Of a DNA stretch of 64,000 nt, positions 1-11,598 are shown one piece after another. Origin of the DNA: Gnetum montanum. Its lineage: Eukaryota > Streptophyta > Gnetopsida > Gnetales > Gnetaceae. The notes beneath the pieces are model-generated. The model did no database searches and was not told the origin of the DNA. It saw only the letters and a list, made by a program, of their open reading frames with translations. The stretch is taken from positions 292,164 to 356,163 of the forward strand of contig MNCI01001986.1 of the NCBI GenBank assembly GCA_015680685.1, in the 5' to 3' direction. The position numbers and the translations under genes are program-made. Each line of letters begins with the position of its first letter. The first letter of the stretch is position 1.

Positions 1-61
1 AAATTATCAATGCATTTATAGTGATTATGTATAATATAACTAATTTAGATAACTAGCAGCA

Positions 62-79
62 TCCTTGGCAACAACGCCA
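62..79 (-). other. Primer-binding site of LTR L1, tRNA-Asp type
   Basis: Read on the minus strand this 18-mer matches the PBS TGGCGCCGTTGCCGGGGA used by many plant Athila/Tat elements, with a few transitions. It lies one base from the LTR end, as a PBS should. The internal region of this element would lie to the left, outside the window. The leader at 1-61 resembles the leaders next to L5 and, inverted, E5. Confidence 0.75.
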
Positions 80-80
80 A

Positions 81-949
81 TGATGAGTGGCGAAGTATCC
101 CTTATGTTCAACCATATGAATCACAAGCGTTCACGAATGATTTGGTTGAATTTTCATGGATGGGACTAGTTGTGACATCTAGATCATTATGTCTTGATCA
201 TAGTTCGCTATCTTCCCACTTGGACTAGTGGTAGCTTTGTCACGTATGGTTTAGTCCAAAGTGAGGCATATGATAATTGATGTTGTTTTGTCCTTAGGCT
301 ACTCTAAAAGATACTAAGGAAATCAATTATTTAACTAATTAACAATGGAAAGTAAATTCTAAATTGGCCTATGTGTGATGAGTATCCATTCTTAACCTTC
401 CATACATGCCTTGGAATTTGTGCAACTGCCATTGGGATTAGCAAGCATATTGTTACTGGGCGTACCAAACAATAATACTACCGAGTTACCAAGTAATTAC
501 ACTTAAGTGCTTGCTATTAGTTGTACTCATTCTACTTAATGAAAAAACAATAAAGAGAAATAAATGATAAAAATTAACTAAGGAAAATAATAAGCATTTA
601 AGTAATTAACAATAATAAAGCTAAGTGGATGCTAAAATGATGGAAGTAATATCGATCTTTATTACAGAACATGTAATGTGTCCAACTACATCACACTTGA
701 ATAAGGATGTCATATAATCACTTAACATCACACTACAGGCATGCAGTAGAAACAAACTAGCAAAACTTCTCTATGTCTATGTTTAAAATATATTTCTCTC
801 TATATCCAAACCATTCACCCAAGTGTTGTATTTATAGGCTAGCATGGAATAGGCAATATCAGATCCCCAACATCGGAGGTTGTGCCCTAATATTGGATCC
901 TTAATAACACAACTTTGATATTGAATCCCTACCAAAACATGACTCATTA
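81..949 (-). repeat. LTR L1 of the Athila-like family
   Basis: Begins TGATGAGTGG next to the PBS and ends GACTCATTA, close to the ACTCATCA end of its relatives. The U5/R part aligns by eye with L3-L6 and, inverted, with 59850-60287; the shared marks include CCATATGAATCA near the start and a block on an ACTAGTGG core. A minus-strand TATA box (CCTATAAATACA) is at 828-839. The palindrome block seen upstream of TATA in other copies is here an ATATC/GATCC-rich stretch at 855-905. Length about 870 bp. Confidence 0.75.
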
Positions 950-1265
950 ATGGTGCTAAATGTTTTGAAGGAAAAAAATGTTGCCCTAAAAGTCTCCCTA
1001 CCTTAGCTGTTCATCTTAGTAAAAGATAAAAGTAAAACTAGGATAATATGGATTGGTATGAGCGCATGAAATCTTTGTTTGCATAGGTGCACTCTAGTCT
1101 TCTTTATCATGTCTCTTGTCCTTATGTGTTGAAGCCATGTTGTATGTTTGATGGTTTAAGTGTGTGTGTGTGTTATTAAGATTGATAAAAAAGTTAAAGA
1201 AGAAACTTTGTGGTTTTTGATACAATGAACTCTATAAGATTAACTACTAAGAAAACATTAACACA
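950..1265 (-). other. Short internal remnant between LTRs L2 and L1
   Basis: 316 bp with no coding signal. It holds a (TG)n run at 1161-1173 and, next to the L2 PBS, an A-rich stretch in the place of a leader. An internal region this short cannot encode anything, so it is a deletion remnant or a junction between two truncated elements. Confidence 0.5.
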
Positions 1266-1283
1266 TACCTAGTAATAATGCCA
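1266..1283 (-). other. Degenerate tRNA-Asp-type PBS of LTR L2
   Basis: It matches the L1 PBS at 12 of 18 positions, and most mismatches are C/T or G/A transitions, as expected from decay of methylated DNA. It is separated by one base from the LTR start at 1285. Confidence 0.6.
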
Positions 1284-1284
1284 A

Positions 1285-2386
1285 TGATAAGTGGTAGTGT
1301 ATCTCAACACTTCACAATACAAGTCATGAGTGCATGTGCATGACTAAATTGTAATTTATGTATAGAAAATGTAAGTATGCTATGATTTGATAGTAGGTTC
1401 ATGATTGTTATCTTCCCACTTTGAGTTAGTAAAGATTAAGTGTATGGATTAACTTTCAGTGAAGCATATGATAAGCTGATGTTTTTGGGCTCATAGTACT
1501 CCTAGTTGTAAACATAATGAAGGTGAGATTAAAATCTAAATCTAAGTAATGATAAGAATGTAAATCTACTCTAGCCTACAGTGATGAGCATCTAGTCCTA
1601 ACTTATCGATCATGTATTGGGCTCATGTAACTGTTACTAGGACTACCAAGTGGGTTCATTACTAAGTGAATCAAGTGAAACCACTACTTGATTATCAAAT
1701 GATTATACTTAACACTCAAAACTAGTCGTACTCATTCCACATTTACTAATGAACATGTAAAGTAAAGTACTTGGAAATGTGAAGCGCTAAGCTAAGGCAA
1801 ATAGGAAAATTAAACTAAGTAAAAAAAAAGAACTAAGGGAATGTTGTAATGAGGAAAAGCAATCTCAATCTTTATTATTGAACATGAACTATGTCCAAGT
1901 ACAATTCACTCAAGTAAAGATTTCAGACAACTGCTAGACACCACACTATTGAAATTCACTCTATTGCTAACTATGGAAACAAATTGCAAGAGTTTTGCTA
2001 AGGAGTAGAAGAAATTATTATTGTTAATGCACCTAAGTATTGGTATTTATAGGGCTACAAAACTCCCAAGACATTGCATCAATGATGACATAGCATGAGC
2101 TATGATATCATACATGTGATATCATAGATATGATATCATGCTTTCAAAAAATTTGGATTTATCAATTGCACTACAAAATTTTATTTGAGTGGATGTATTA
2201 CAAAATGATAAAAATCTTGGATAAATATTAAAGTTTACAAAATTGTGGAGATCTTCAAAAATCCACCAAAGATGAATCTTCTTGTTATTACTAGTGGTGG
2301 CAAACTTTCCAACCTTGATTATTATGTTTGTGCTTCTCTTTTATGTAGAACATTCTTGAAGGATGAACTGAAATTACTCCTCATCA
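1285..2386 (-). repeat. LTR L2 of the Athila-like family
   Basis: Begins TGATAAGTGG and ends ACTCCTCATCA, about 1.1 kb. A minus-strand TATA box (CCTATAAATACC) is at 2044-2053. At 2101-2140, just upstream of it on the minus strand, is a run of TGATATCATA-type palindromes. A PBS lies on its left and the family's 3' noncoding spacer on its right, so it looks like a 3' LTR on one side and a 5' LTR on the other. Confidence 0.7.
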
Positions 2387-2999
2387 ACCCATGGATTTCT
2401 AGCCAGTGAACATGCAATGTTTGAGCTTTAATTCTTGTATGTGCTACTATTTGTCCATGGGCATATCCTCCTTTGTGCTTCTCTTGGCCTCTTTTCCTTG
2501 CCTTGTAAAAGATCTTTAATCTTAGGTATTTTATGTGGTGTCATCTAAAATGACCAAAGAATCAACATTAGTTTTGATAATTCCTTGATGATTAATCCTT
2601 TTTAAATCCTTATTTAGCTCAAAATTTAAAAAAAATTTGGCATCTAAGCTCAAGATGATTTCATAATAATGTTCCCCAAGGCTCTAAGGTAGTTAAAATC
2701 ATCAAGTTGTTCAAGTTATTTTAATTATTTTTACTATTAGTTACCATAATATTTGAAAATATGGTGTTAGAAAAATTTCAAAAATTGTATCCTTAAACCT
2801 TCTACAATAAATGAGCTTAACTTCAGAATTGCATAAATTTTTGAACAATTAAAACCAAAGGTCAGGTTCATAGTATGGCTAAGAAATGTTGAATTTAGAG
2901 GAAATTTCAATAGAAAAGCATTAAAAATAATTTGAAATTGATGAGAAGTAGTTCCACAATCATGCATAAAGTTTAAGAAGTTTTCCATGATTCCCTAAA
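2387..2999 (-). other. Noncoding spacer next to LTR L2
   Basis: AT-rich sequence with no reading frame of note. By position it is the last part of the internal region before the 3' LTR of a minus-strand element. The extra ORF that E1 has at this place is absent. Confidence 0.4.
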
Positions 3000-3990
3000 A
3001 GATATGAGATTAGGTTCACAACCATGATAACAAAATTCATGCAAGTGGATCCTCCCCAAAGTAGGCTTTTGCCATAATGCCCTCGCATAACCACTTCTAT
3101 AGATGTCTATTGACATCTTAGAAGTTAAATGTAGATCATGTCTTTATTCCAAATAACACATAATTTCGTTGGATAGGATCCTATACTATACTATACAAAA
3201 TCATTAGGCTCATAATTGCATGTAGTAGCAAGGTGAATAATGGGATGAGAAGTGATTGTAGAGATTGGGATGTGAGGTACCTAACCATGTTTGTAATAGG
3301 TTCCTATGTCAATTTTGATTAAGATGACCATCATACCTATCTTTCCAAGTTTTAGATCAAGTCCATACCATTAATAGTGACCTCACATTGATGTGTTCCT
3401 TCTTTCCTATCATCATGAGTTCACAACAACCACAAAGAATGAATATCACTTCAAAAAGAGAAGAAAAGAAAAGAAGTAAGGAGGGTACTTAGTTAAATGG
3501 GTACCTTTAGGCATGGATAACATGTCTTTTGAGCCCCATAACTAGTGTGTGTAGCCCATTATTATGTCTAAGGGGTGTGCTTTGAATTCCCATTCTTATT
3601 TTTGTTCTTCTTCTCTCTTTTTCTTTTTTTCTTTTGTGTGTGTGCATGTTTTTTTTCTCATGGGAATCACACCATGCAAAGACATGATTTTTTTTTATTG
3701 GTTGATGATAGAAGTGATGATACATTCCATGAGAAGTCATAGACCACAAAAAGGAAGTCAAGAAGAAAACCCACAAATCCACTTGAGGTCACACCCTTTG
3801 CCATTCCAACTTGATCTTTCCTCTTTCTTCAAGGTACATTGATGAGTAGTTAATTTTAGTTTCATGTGAAAAGAATCATATTATTTTCATGATAAAGAAA
3901 TTTTATTTAGAAAGACTTAAAGGGATGGATAATGTGGTCTCACTCCATTACCTAATCATCTTGATAGACTAGAATAAAGATCTAACACAT
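3000..3990 (-). repeat. 3' noncoding spacer of the Athila-like family, copy 1
   Basis: Collinear with 10600-11590 in the same orientation: shared blocks include the GTGGATCCTCC / GTGGGTCCTCC stretch, the CATAACTAGTGT stretch followed by AAGGGGTGTGCTTTGAAT, and GGATAATGTGG / GGATGATGTGG. It also matches 63400-63500 in inverted orientation. No long ORF. In E1 and E5 this spacer follows the T-rich tract and precedes the palindrome/TATA module. Confidence 0.65.
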
Positions 3991-3999
3991 TATGTCAAT

Positions 4000-4190
4000 T
4001 TCTGCATCATGACTAGTCACATTATTAACAAAAACATAGTAAACATACACAAAATATAAAAGAAATAACTCAAGACAAGAGAAAAGTATAAAGAAAAGAA
4101 AAATAACAAGAAACAAGAACATATTAAGAATTGAAATTTTTTTAAGAAATAGGAAAATGTAAAAAAATTGTAAAAAAAAAAAGTGAAAAT
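4000..4190 (-). other. T-rich tract (minus strand) at the end of the coding part
   Basis: An A- and purine-rich stretch on the plus strand, so T/C-rich in element orientation. Equivalent tracts follow the integrase of E1 (21980-22160) and the gag of E5 (62430-62550, plus strand). It marks the change from coding to 3' noncoding DNA in this family. Confidence 0.55.
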
Positions 4191-4194
4191 GCAC

Positions 4195-5239
4195 TTATTA
4201 GTTCTTGATTCAAGATGGGGCATCTCCCCCATCACTAAAATTATGGACAAGCATTCAAAAAATGGATAGCACATTCCCTTGGTTTTACACCACAAGTTTC
4301 CCATTTATCATCGTTAGTTATTTGAGTTTTCGTTGATTATCATATTTAACATGGATGATAATTAGGCTAAAGCATTTGGAGACATGTATTCAACTAGACT
4401 AGAATGTGTTATCTTGTTAGATGCTCTAGATATGTTTCCTTTATGATTTTCTATTTTAGTTCTTGGGTCTCCATATTTAACAATTTCTTCTAGTGTACAG
4501 TTAGAGTGTAAGATGTCCTTTTCTAAGTTCTCTATTTGGTTTATTTTCTTAGGATTGTGGGTTGGATGTTTCCATGCATCTCTTGAAAAATATTATATTC
4601 TCATTTTTGAGCCACTATGTGTCTTTTAGTTTAGTGGTTATTGTGTAGACTTGGTTTTGCACATACACTTGTTTCTTAAGTTTGTTATGGGTTGGTATAG
4701 GGATTGTGTTAATACTTTGAACTTTTAGCCCATAACTACATCTTTTACCATTATTAGTAATGCATGGAAGTTTCTATCTCTCCATAGTGATAGGTTCATA
4801 TTTTATGTTTGTGTTGGAGTGGCAATGGTTTTTGGTTTTTCTGTAGGATTAGGAGACATTATTTTTTATGAGGAAGGGGGTTACACCAGATTGGCCTTGT
4901 ACTAGTTTTGATGAGCTAGTAGGTCTACTAGTTTTATTCACATGTGGGGAAACTATCTTAATCACAAGACATTTTTGGGACTTCTAATAAGATCTACTAA
5001 CATTACCATTAACTTGTATGTTCATGGCACAAGTGGCATTCTTCTATTAAGGTTGTGATGTCAATCCATTCTGCAGTAGTGGTAGTGACATATGTCGAAG
5101 GGAAGTATGAGAATATTAAGGATGTGATGGAGGATACGAGACATAAGATGGTGATCTCACAAGAGAAGTTGTAGGTTGATGATATTTAGAAGAGTAGTAG
5201 GAGTAATTTGAGGTGTGGGAAGTAGAACCACTTGGAGAA
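4195..5239 (-). pseudogene. Decayed internal region of the L3-L2 copy
   Basis: About 1 kb of AT-rich sequence between a recognisable gag fragment and the T-rich tract. The 4195-4300 end resembles the end of the E1 integrase spacer. I cannot assign the rest: no RT, RNase H or integrase motif is visible, so pol is probably missing rather than only mutated. Confidence 0.35.
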
Positions 5240-5820
5240 ATAGGTTGTTAAACATAGTATCCATAATTTGGCTAGTAATAAGGGTATTGTTGGTTCATTG
5301 ATGGAATCCCCCACAACTATGGATTTTGCCATTTATGGTTAATAGTAGTCTTGAGATTTATAAGAAGTCATACTAGAATAGTATGGTTGGTTGAAGGACT
5401 ATCAATAATTACATTGTGGATAAGGTAATCTCCTAGGCATTTACTTTTCTACCAACTTGTGATTTAGAGCAAAATCCATAGACTCTTGTAGATGTAACAT
5501 AATTAGGCAATAGCCTTTTGGATGTTCATATTGATAGATGTCACATTGATCCTCCTCCTCTATATCTGAGTCTGTAACCTCTTCTACTATAGCTATTTTT
5601 CCTTTTCACTGATAAGTCTTCTTACCTATTTCCTTATTCTTTTTTCTCTTCTTATTTTGATCACTTGATTCTATTTGATTTACCTTCTTCCTTATGATTT
5701 TTAAGTTGGCTATGACTTTTTCATTCATTAACTCCTACATTTTATCTACCCTTGCTTCAATCTCAACTATAGACTTTTGTATTAGCAAGGTTTTTTTTGA
5801 AATCAATTCATCAAGAGCTA
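5240..5820 (-). pseudogene. gag fragment, Athila-like family (L3-L2 copy)
   Basis: Reads on the minus strand and is collinear with the gag of E1 at 26270-26860. The shared motif is the cysteine knuckle, here decayed with the second Cys replaced by Tyr (5510-5555), followed by HPKG. Upstream, gag sequence runs straight into LTR L3 with no PBS, leader or gag N-terminus, so a deletion joined mid-gag to the LTR. Frames are broken by stops. Confidence 0.6.
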
Positions 5821-5823
5821 CAT

Positions 5824-6719
5824 TGATGAGTAGTGAGGTACCCCTATTCCCAACCATATGATTCACGAGCATTCATGCATGATTTGGTCAAATTCCATGA
5901 ACTTCATCATTTCTAGTGCACTAGCCCTTTAGGAAGTAAATCTAGCCTTAAGGTTAATTTTGGTCCTCTCAATTACACTTGTGATGTACATTGGTATGGT
6001 TAAGTGTAACTAAGGCATCCAATTTTTATCATTTTGTACTTTATATTTTGGTGCTCAAAATGTTAATAAAAGGAGTGTAATTAACTAATCTAAATTACTC
6101 ATTAGCTAATCATTTAACTAATCCTAACATAAGTATCCATTCCCACTTTTTGTGCACATCTTAAACCCACGTAGCCACTACTAGGGGACCAAACGCTATG
6201 CTACTAGGCATACCAAACAATAATGTTACTAGGATTACCAAGCAAATATGTGTTATGCTTGAAGTAGTCATACTTATGTGTGTAATCCATCTTGCTTAAT
6301 TATCTCATTGACATAATAATTGGAAAATATTTGATAACTAATTGAAAACATTTAATAAATAATTGAAAACATTAAATGCATAAATAAAATAGCTTATCTA
6401 TCCAAAGTGCTACAAGGTTTATCAGAAAGCTTGTCTTTATCACTACACATACTATCATGCTTACGTACAACAATGCTCGAATAAAGATTTGTACACTCAA
6501 TGACTCCTGCTATGGGCACTAGGGAAAAAATTCTAACTTTTGAATGGAAAAAATGGAAGAGCTTTGCTACTACTGAAATCTAGACTTTCCATAAATGTGG
6601 CTAGTAGGCATGTATTTATAGGTGATGGATAGACATTGCATTGATGAGGCCTTGTTGATGCAAGATGAAATGCATGGATGGGGCCTCATTGACACAGCTG
6701 ACCAATGATGACTCATCAT
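5824..6719 (-). repeat. LTR L3, 3' LTR of element E1
   Basis: Begins TGATGAGTAG and ends ACTCATCA, 896 bp. A minus-strand TATA box (CCTATAAATACA) is at 6612-6622, followed on the right by a block of GATGAGGCC-type near-palindromes at 6640-6700. Immediately right of it is a short G-run on the minus strand (TTGGGGATA), where the polypurine tract of E1 should be, and then the end of the extra ORF. It is therefore placed as the 3' LTR of E1, and also as the upstream LTR of the gag fragment to its left. Confidence 0.7.
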
Positions 6720-6968
6720 ATCCCCAAGACTGAATGAAAACTTGTCCTTGAGTTCTTTTATAAAATTGGGAAGGTATGGGATTATTGATTAACTTTTCTT
6801 TCAACAAAACAAACTTGACTAACTTAACAAAAAATGGAGTGCCCGAGTGTATGGATCAACACATTACAAAAAATGATGGTGTTCAAGACAAAAAATTAAA
6901 CACCATGACACAACTCTTAAAGAATTGAACAACACATTCCTTGATGATGTGCTTGGAGAAGATCAAAT
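6720..6968 (-). other. Spacer between the extra ORF and LTR L3
   Basis: About 250 bp of AT-rich sequence with no coding signal. On the minus strand it ends in a purine-rich stretch against LTR L3, a candidate polypurine tract. Confidence 0.4.
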
Positions 6969-9815
6969 GGTCCCAGGTGGTGGTGGTTCATGAGGCTCTG
7001 AGGGACCTTCATCGGCTTCACACATTGGTGGTGGTCGAGGTAGTTATGGTTGTCCTCTTGCTACTACAACTTTAGGTGGGAGGTGAAAAGCATCTAGCAG
7101 TGCTTTCATTTTTTCCTCCTTACTCCTAGGATCATGCACCATCCACACAACTTCACCAATGTGGGTTGGAATAGGCACATCCCAAGGACATAGGATCACT
7201 AGAAACAATTCCTTGACATTGATGAACTAGGCAGTGAACTATTTGTATTCAATTTCAAACACTCACACTGTGTTCTTCTACTCTTGGTAGTCACTCATCC
7301 ATCTAGCTAGGTCCTCAAAAATGGATCATTCATCTATGAATCACCCTTTGAGGACTTCGAGTTTAGCGTTAGAAATCTTAAGCTTTTGTTTAGTGTCCTT
7401 GTGGTGTTTGAACTTAGCCTAGTATAGCAAATATGAGCTAGTCACATGTTTCTCCAATTTTGACCATAGCCATCCAGTTGTTAACATTGCTAGGTTTGCA
7501 TAATGAAGATTGGCCAACTCCATATACTCTATCATTTCTTTGATCTCCAACTCATTCAAGTAGATCTTTGCTTTGTTATAGGCATCAATTCCATCAAGGA
7601 TGAATCACATCTTTCTTCCTTGTTGGAGTTGTTGGAGGGCTTCATTTATTTTAGCCTTTGCCATCTAGATTTATTTTTCATTAATTTCCTTTTACAACCC
7701 AACCTGGACACTGTAGTGATTTTTCACTCTCTAAAACTTGAGAGCTTCATTCTTCCAAGTGATAATTTTGATGGTAGACTTCTGTTACAAGGTGTGTACC
7801 ACCTCCATTGATAAATTATGATTCTTTGCAGCCAATTTTCCTAGTTTAGTGTTGACTCTAGTAAGCTGCTCCTGTTGTTGATGAATGAATTCTTGCATTT
7901 GATATCTTTGAGCATCAACATTTCACAGGCGATGATTTTGCACGGTCAATGTTTCATTTTCTTGATGCATTTGATTTAAGTCCTTTTTGATTGAGTGTGT
8001 TTTAGCTTCTACCACAAACTATTTGAAGATGGCCATTACTGCTTCCTCCTCAACCTTTTAAAATTATTCTTGAAGTTTTCTAATAGCTTCATCTCTTTTC
8101 ATTTCCAGGCTAAGGATTGCTTGTTTTGCAAGTCAGGCATGAGGTTTAGCAACCTCTGTGGCCAAGAATTTATTTTTCTCTTGGGATGTTCTAGTTGCCC
8201 CTCCAAAATGATGCATTTATCCCTTGCATTTAGCAACTCCAACTAGGTTGTAGTGATGTTCTTTAGAAGATCAAAGATATCTGAAGTTGGTTGCCTAGTT
8301 CCTACCAGTCATTCCAGTAGTTTTTCGTGCTAGGTTGCATTCAATTTTCCACTGACCATGCCTATGAATGTCTAGACATATTAGAGTGAAAATACATCTA
8401 GTACAGATGCCATAGGTACATTTAGTACTTTAGCTACATGGTTAGCTATCACTTATACCACTATCTCTTGCCTCTGGTGCTGCATCACTAAGACATTTGC
8501 CTCTTCACCTTTATCCAACCTTACCAAGAAAGTGGCAACATTCCTAGAGATTTCTAAGAATAGATGATGTGTTGCTAATGACACTATCACCTCTTGAGCA
8601 TTAGGATCTAACATCGAAGGTAGCTGTGTTCTTTGGATAGAGAAAATGGAATCATCCCTCTCCATCTAGCTAACTATTCAGGCCACCCCATTAAAGTGAC
8701 TCATTGCTAGCTGATACATAGATGGATCCACCCCACTCATTCCAACTTGCTACTCTTGTTCACTCAAGAGTTACTCTTAAATTTTTCACAGATGTTGAAG
8801 AACTACATGGGCCTTCAGTGTTGTCTCTTGAGTGGGTGGTGATGGTGATAACTTCTCTTCTTGAATGGTTGTTGGCATTTTTTCTTTCATGATTTCTTCC
8901 CATGAGGCCAAGGAAGCATTCCTAAGAGTGTCATTAGAATAGCAAATAATACCTATCCTCTTGAACAGTTTCCTAATAAGGCATGAAAAGGACAATGTCT
9001 TATTTCCATGTTCATTCTCCTTGAAGCACTTCATGATCTCGAAATAAATTAGCTATGAAAGGTTAATGAGAAATTTCCCTCTTAGAGCAGCACATGCTTA
9101 AGCAGAGAAAGTAGTCATCTTACTTGGCCTCACCATTGAATTGAGGTGATAGACCACAATCTTGAAATAAATTTGCTTCATTGGTGTCACTGTACCATAC
9201 TTCTTACAGTTCACCCTGTAGCATTGTTGGATCCACTTCCTTTTTACCTTAGGATCACTTGTTAATATCTCTGCCAATTGTGTTCCAATGTTTGGCAACC
9301 CCAGTGCTTGTACAATGGCCTCCACTTAGTAGGACACTTGAATGTCCTTGATTTTTACATTAGAACTTGACCTTTGGATATTTCAGAAGAGATAGGTCTC
9401 TCCCATGTACGACTCCTCACTGGTCATGATGATTGGCCACATGGAAGAAGTTTGCAATTGTGTTCTGACATCCTCTAGAGATTTTTCCAAAAATGGCCTA
9501 AAGTCTATTTCTTGAAGAATTGATCTTTGGATATCTTGGGACTTGATGATGTCTAGGTAGGCTTGTGTTAGAGTGACCTCAAGCCTTGGCATAGGTCTTG
9601 ATGCTCCTCCTCATTGATATTGTTCTATAGGCACTTCTTCTTCTAGAATCTATCGAACAGATTCCACTTCGAGCTTCTCATGAAGAGGTCCCATTGCATG
9701 AGTTGCCTCTTATTGTTCTTGGCCATATTTCTATTGGCCCTTCTAGCTCTAGGTTGCTTCTCACATGGTTGTGAGGGTTCTCCTTCCTATGGACATTTTT
9801 TTTTGGGTGCCATCT
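6969..9815 (-). pseudogene. Extra ORF downstream of pol in E1 (Athila ORF / plant-transposon-protein-like), broken
   Basis: A decayed reading frame of about 950 codons. It can start at an ATG at 9815 (MAPKKK) and closes near 6969 after a proline- and glutamate-rich tail (EGPSEPHEPPPPG). The N-terminal half is globular: pieces at 9592-9386, 9325-9101 and 9034-8789 on the minus strand contain W-I-Q-Q-C-Y, VYHLNSMVRPSK and LSFSCLIRKLFKRIGI, a pattern resembling the accessory proteins of plant Athila-type elements. The C-terminal half is rich in K, E, L and N and looks coiled-coil. Several stops and frameshifts interrupt it. It sits after integrase and before the 3' LTR, the position where some Athila elements carry an envelope-like gene, but I see no clear transmembrane segment. 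The family assignment is inference. Confidence 0.5.
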
Positions 9816-10264
9816 ATAATCATAATAGAACCATGAATTAGCAATCATTGTGTAACCTTAAAACAATTTGGGATACCTTAACTCTTGAGGGTAGTTACAC
9901 TTGACCAAGTTGTTATTATGGCTAATTTCATTAACTCAATTATTATTTCTATTTATGCCTTATCATTGATAAATCATCTCGGAGAGTGTTGGAAGGGTTA
10001 ACTTGGAAAAAGTTGATGTTTACATATGATTAAGGTTACTAACCCTTTGGGGAGTTCGAAATTTTTTTTGAAAATTACATTGGAAACCTTAAGGTTTATG
10101 GCCCCCATGATAAAGATCTTACCTCTGGTAAGTGTAGGATTGAAAAACAAAGTGATTTGGACAAATAGTTTGAAGGTTATGGACTCTGGAAGGTTTTGGG
10201 CTCTGAAAAATTACAAAAATTCCTTGTGTTATGAGCAAATTGCAAAAAACTTTCAAAGTGTCTG
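9816..10264 (-). other. Leader between the TATA module and the extra ORF
   Basis: About 450 bp with no long ORF. On the minus strand the sequence just before the ATG at 9815 ends TTATGATTATAG, which could be a splice acceptor; this is weak. The part nearest the TATA box resembles 63890-64000 on the plus strand, so the same layout occurs in E5. Confidence 0.4.
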
Positions 10265-10387
10265 GTGGTATATATAGTATTTTTGCACTACGTTGATGAG
10301 GCCTCATTGATGAAGCCTCGTCGATGTAGCCGACTACGTCGACATGGGCTTGTTGATGTAGTTGTTGACCATTATTGACTTCTGTTG
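10265..10387 (-). promoter_or_regulatory. TATA box plus palindrome block before the extra ORF
   Basis: On the minus strand a block of GATGAGGCC, CGTCGATG and CTACGTCGAC near-palindromes (10290-10370) precedes a TATA-like TACTATATATA (10267-10279). The right edge resembles the end of L3 (TTGACCATTATTGACT against CTGACCAATGATGACT), so it is U3-like. The sequence downstream is not the usual R/U5, so this is either an internal promoter or the U3 of a recombinant LTR. Confidence 0.5.
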
Positions 10388-11598
10388 CTCAAACTTTCAA
10401 AATACAAGGAATTTTTTGATGAAATTGGGGTTAAATGAAAGCTTAGAAGACCAAGAATAGTATGAAATCATGAGAAGATGACATTGAAGTTCATAAATTT
10501 GAAAAAATGGAGAAAAATTGATTTAATGGATGAATGAAATGAAAGATTAAGGGGTACTACGTAGTTTACACAATGGAAAATACAAAATATAGGATTGTAG
10601 TGATGTCAAAGGTAAGGAACCTTAACTAATCAAGCCAAAAGCTATGTAAGTGGGTCCTCCCATAGTAGGCTCACGCCCTTTTTGCCCTTGCATAACCTCA
10701 ACTAAGGAGTCCATTAGCCCCATAGTTGATTTAATGATCATGACAAGTTAAGGACCAACTCAAAAGAATCCACTCAAGAACCCCAATATGTCAGACTAAG
10801 ACATAGAGCATAACATAAAACTTGGTAGTGAGGTGAGTTATGGAAACATGGATGGATGATAGAGAAGGTGGAATGATGTTCCAATTGAGGTCATAAGAAG
10901 TCCCTTGTGGAATTATGGTTAAAATGACCCAAGAAGTTCCATCCTTAATCTAGACCAAAGTCATCTACTTTCAGTGACTTTGTATTGCCACTCTAAGACC
11001 AATCCACCTACTTGAGACACAAGAGTATCCCTACAAGACAACCACCATTCCACAAAGAGGAGAGAGAAGTAGGAAGTGAGAGAGAGAGGGCCTTAGTTGG
11101 ATGGGACCTTCAGGCATAGGTGTATGTCTTTCAAGTTTCATAACTAGTGTTTATAGCCCTTTTATTTGTCCAAGGGGTGTGCTTTGAATTTTCATTATTT
11201 TTTTTTCTGAAATGGAAACCACACTATGCGAGGAATTATTCATGTTGAAGGGGTGTGCTTTGAATTTCCATCATTTTTTTTGAATGATGAGAACCCCACC
11301 ATACAATGACGTTATTTATCTTCCTAACATTTGGTGGTATGGAACAGTAAGAAGTCTACAAAAAACACTCAAGCACTCAAGCAAGTGGAAGAGTACAAAG
11401 AGTATTGGGTCCCCTTGAAGTCACATCCTTTACAAACCTTTGGATCCTTCCTAATTCCATAACTACAAATGTCATTGATTGATTAAAATTTTCTTTAATG
11501 AAAAAGGGATCTTGAATTTCCAAAATAAGGAAAACCATAAAGTTCATTGGATGGGTGGATGATGTGGACTCATTTCCTATTCCATGAAAAATAAACCA
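10388..11598 (-). repeat. 3' noncoding spacer of E1, distal part
   Basis: Collinear with 3000-3990 over about 1 kb. It is the left part of the E1 spacer; the right part resumes at about 21862, beyond the inserted element. A local duplication of AAGGGGTGTGCTTTGAAT occurs at about 11170 and 11250. No ORF. Confidence 0.6.

Noticed and set aside
3507-4304. Several 70-95 codon frames, some Phe/Leu-rich and membrane-like
   Set aside because: They fall in A/T-rich spacer and T-rich tract that is collinear with noncoding spacer elsewhere; Phe/Leu richness comes from poly-T.
7503-8246. Plus-strand frames of 83-102 codons
   Set aside because: Antisense shadows of the minus-strand extra ORF of E1.
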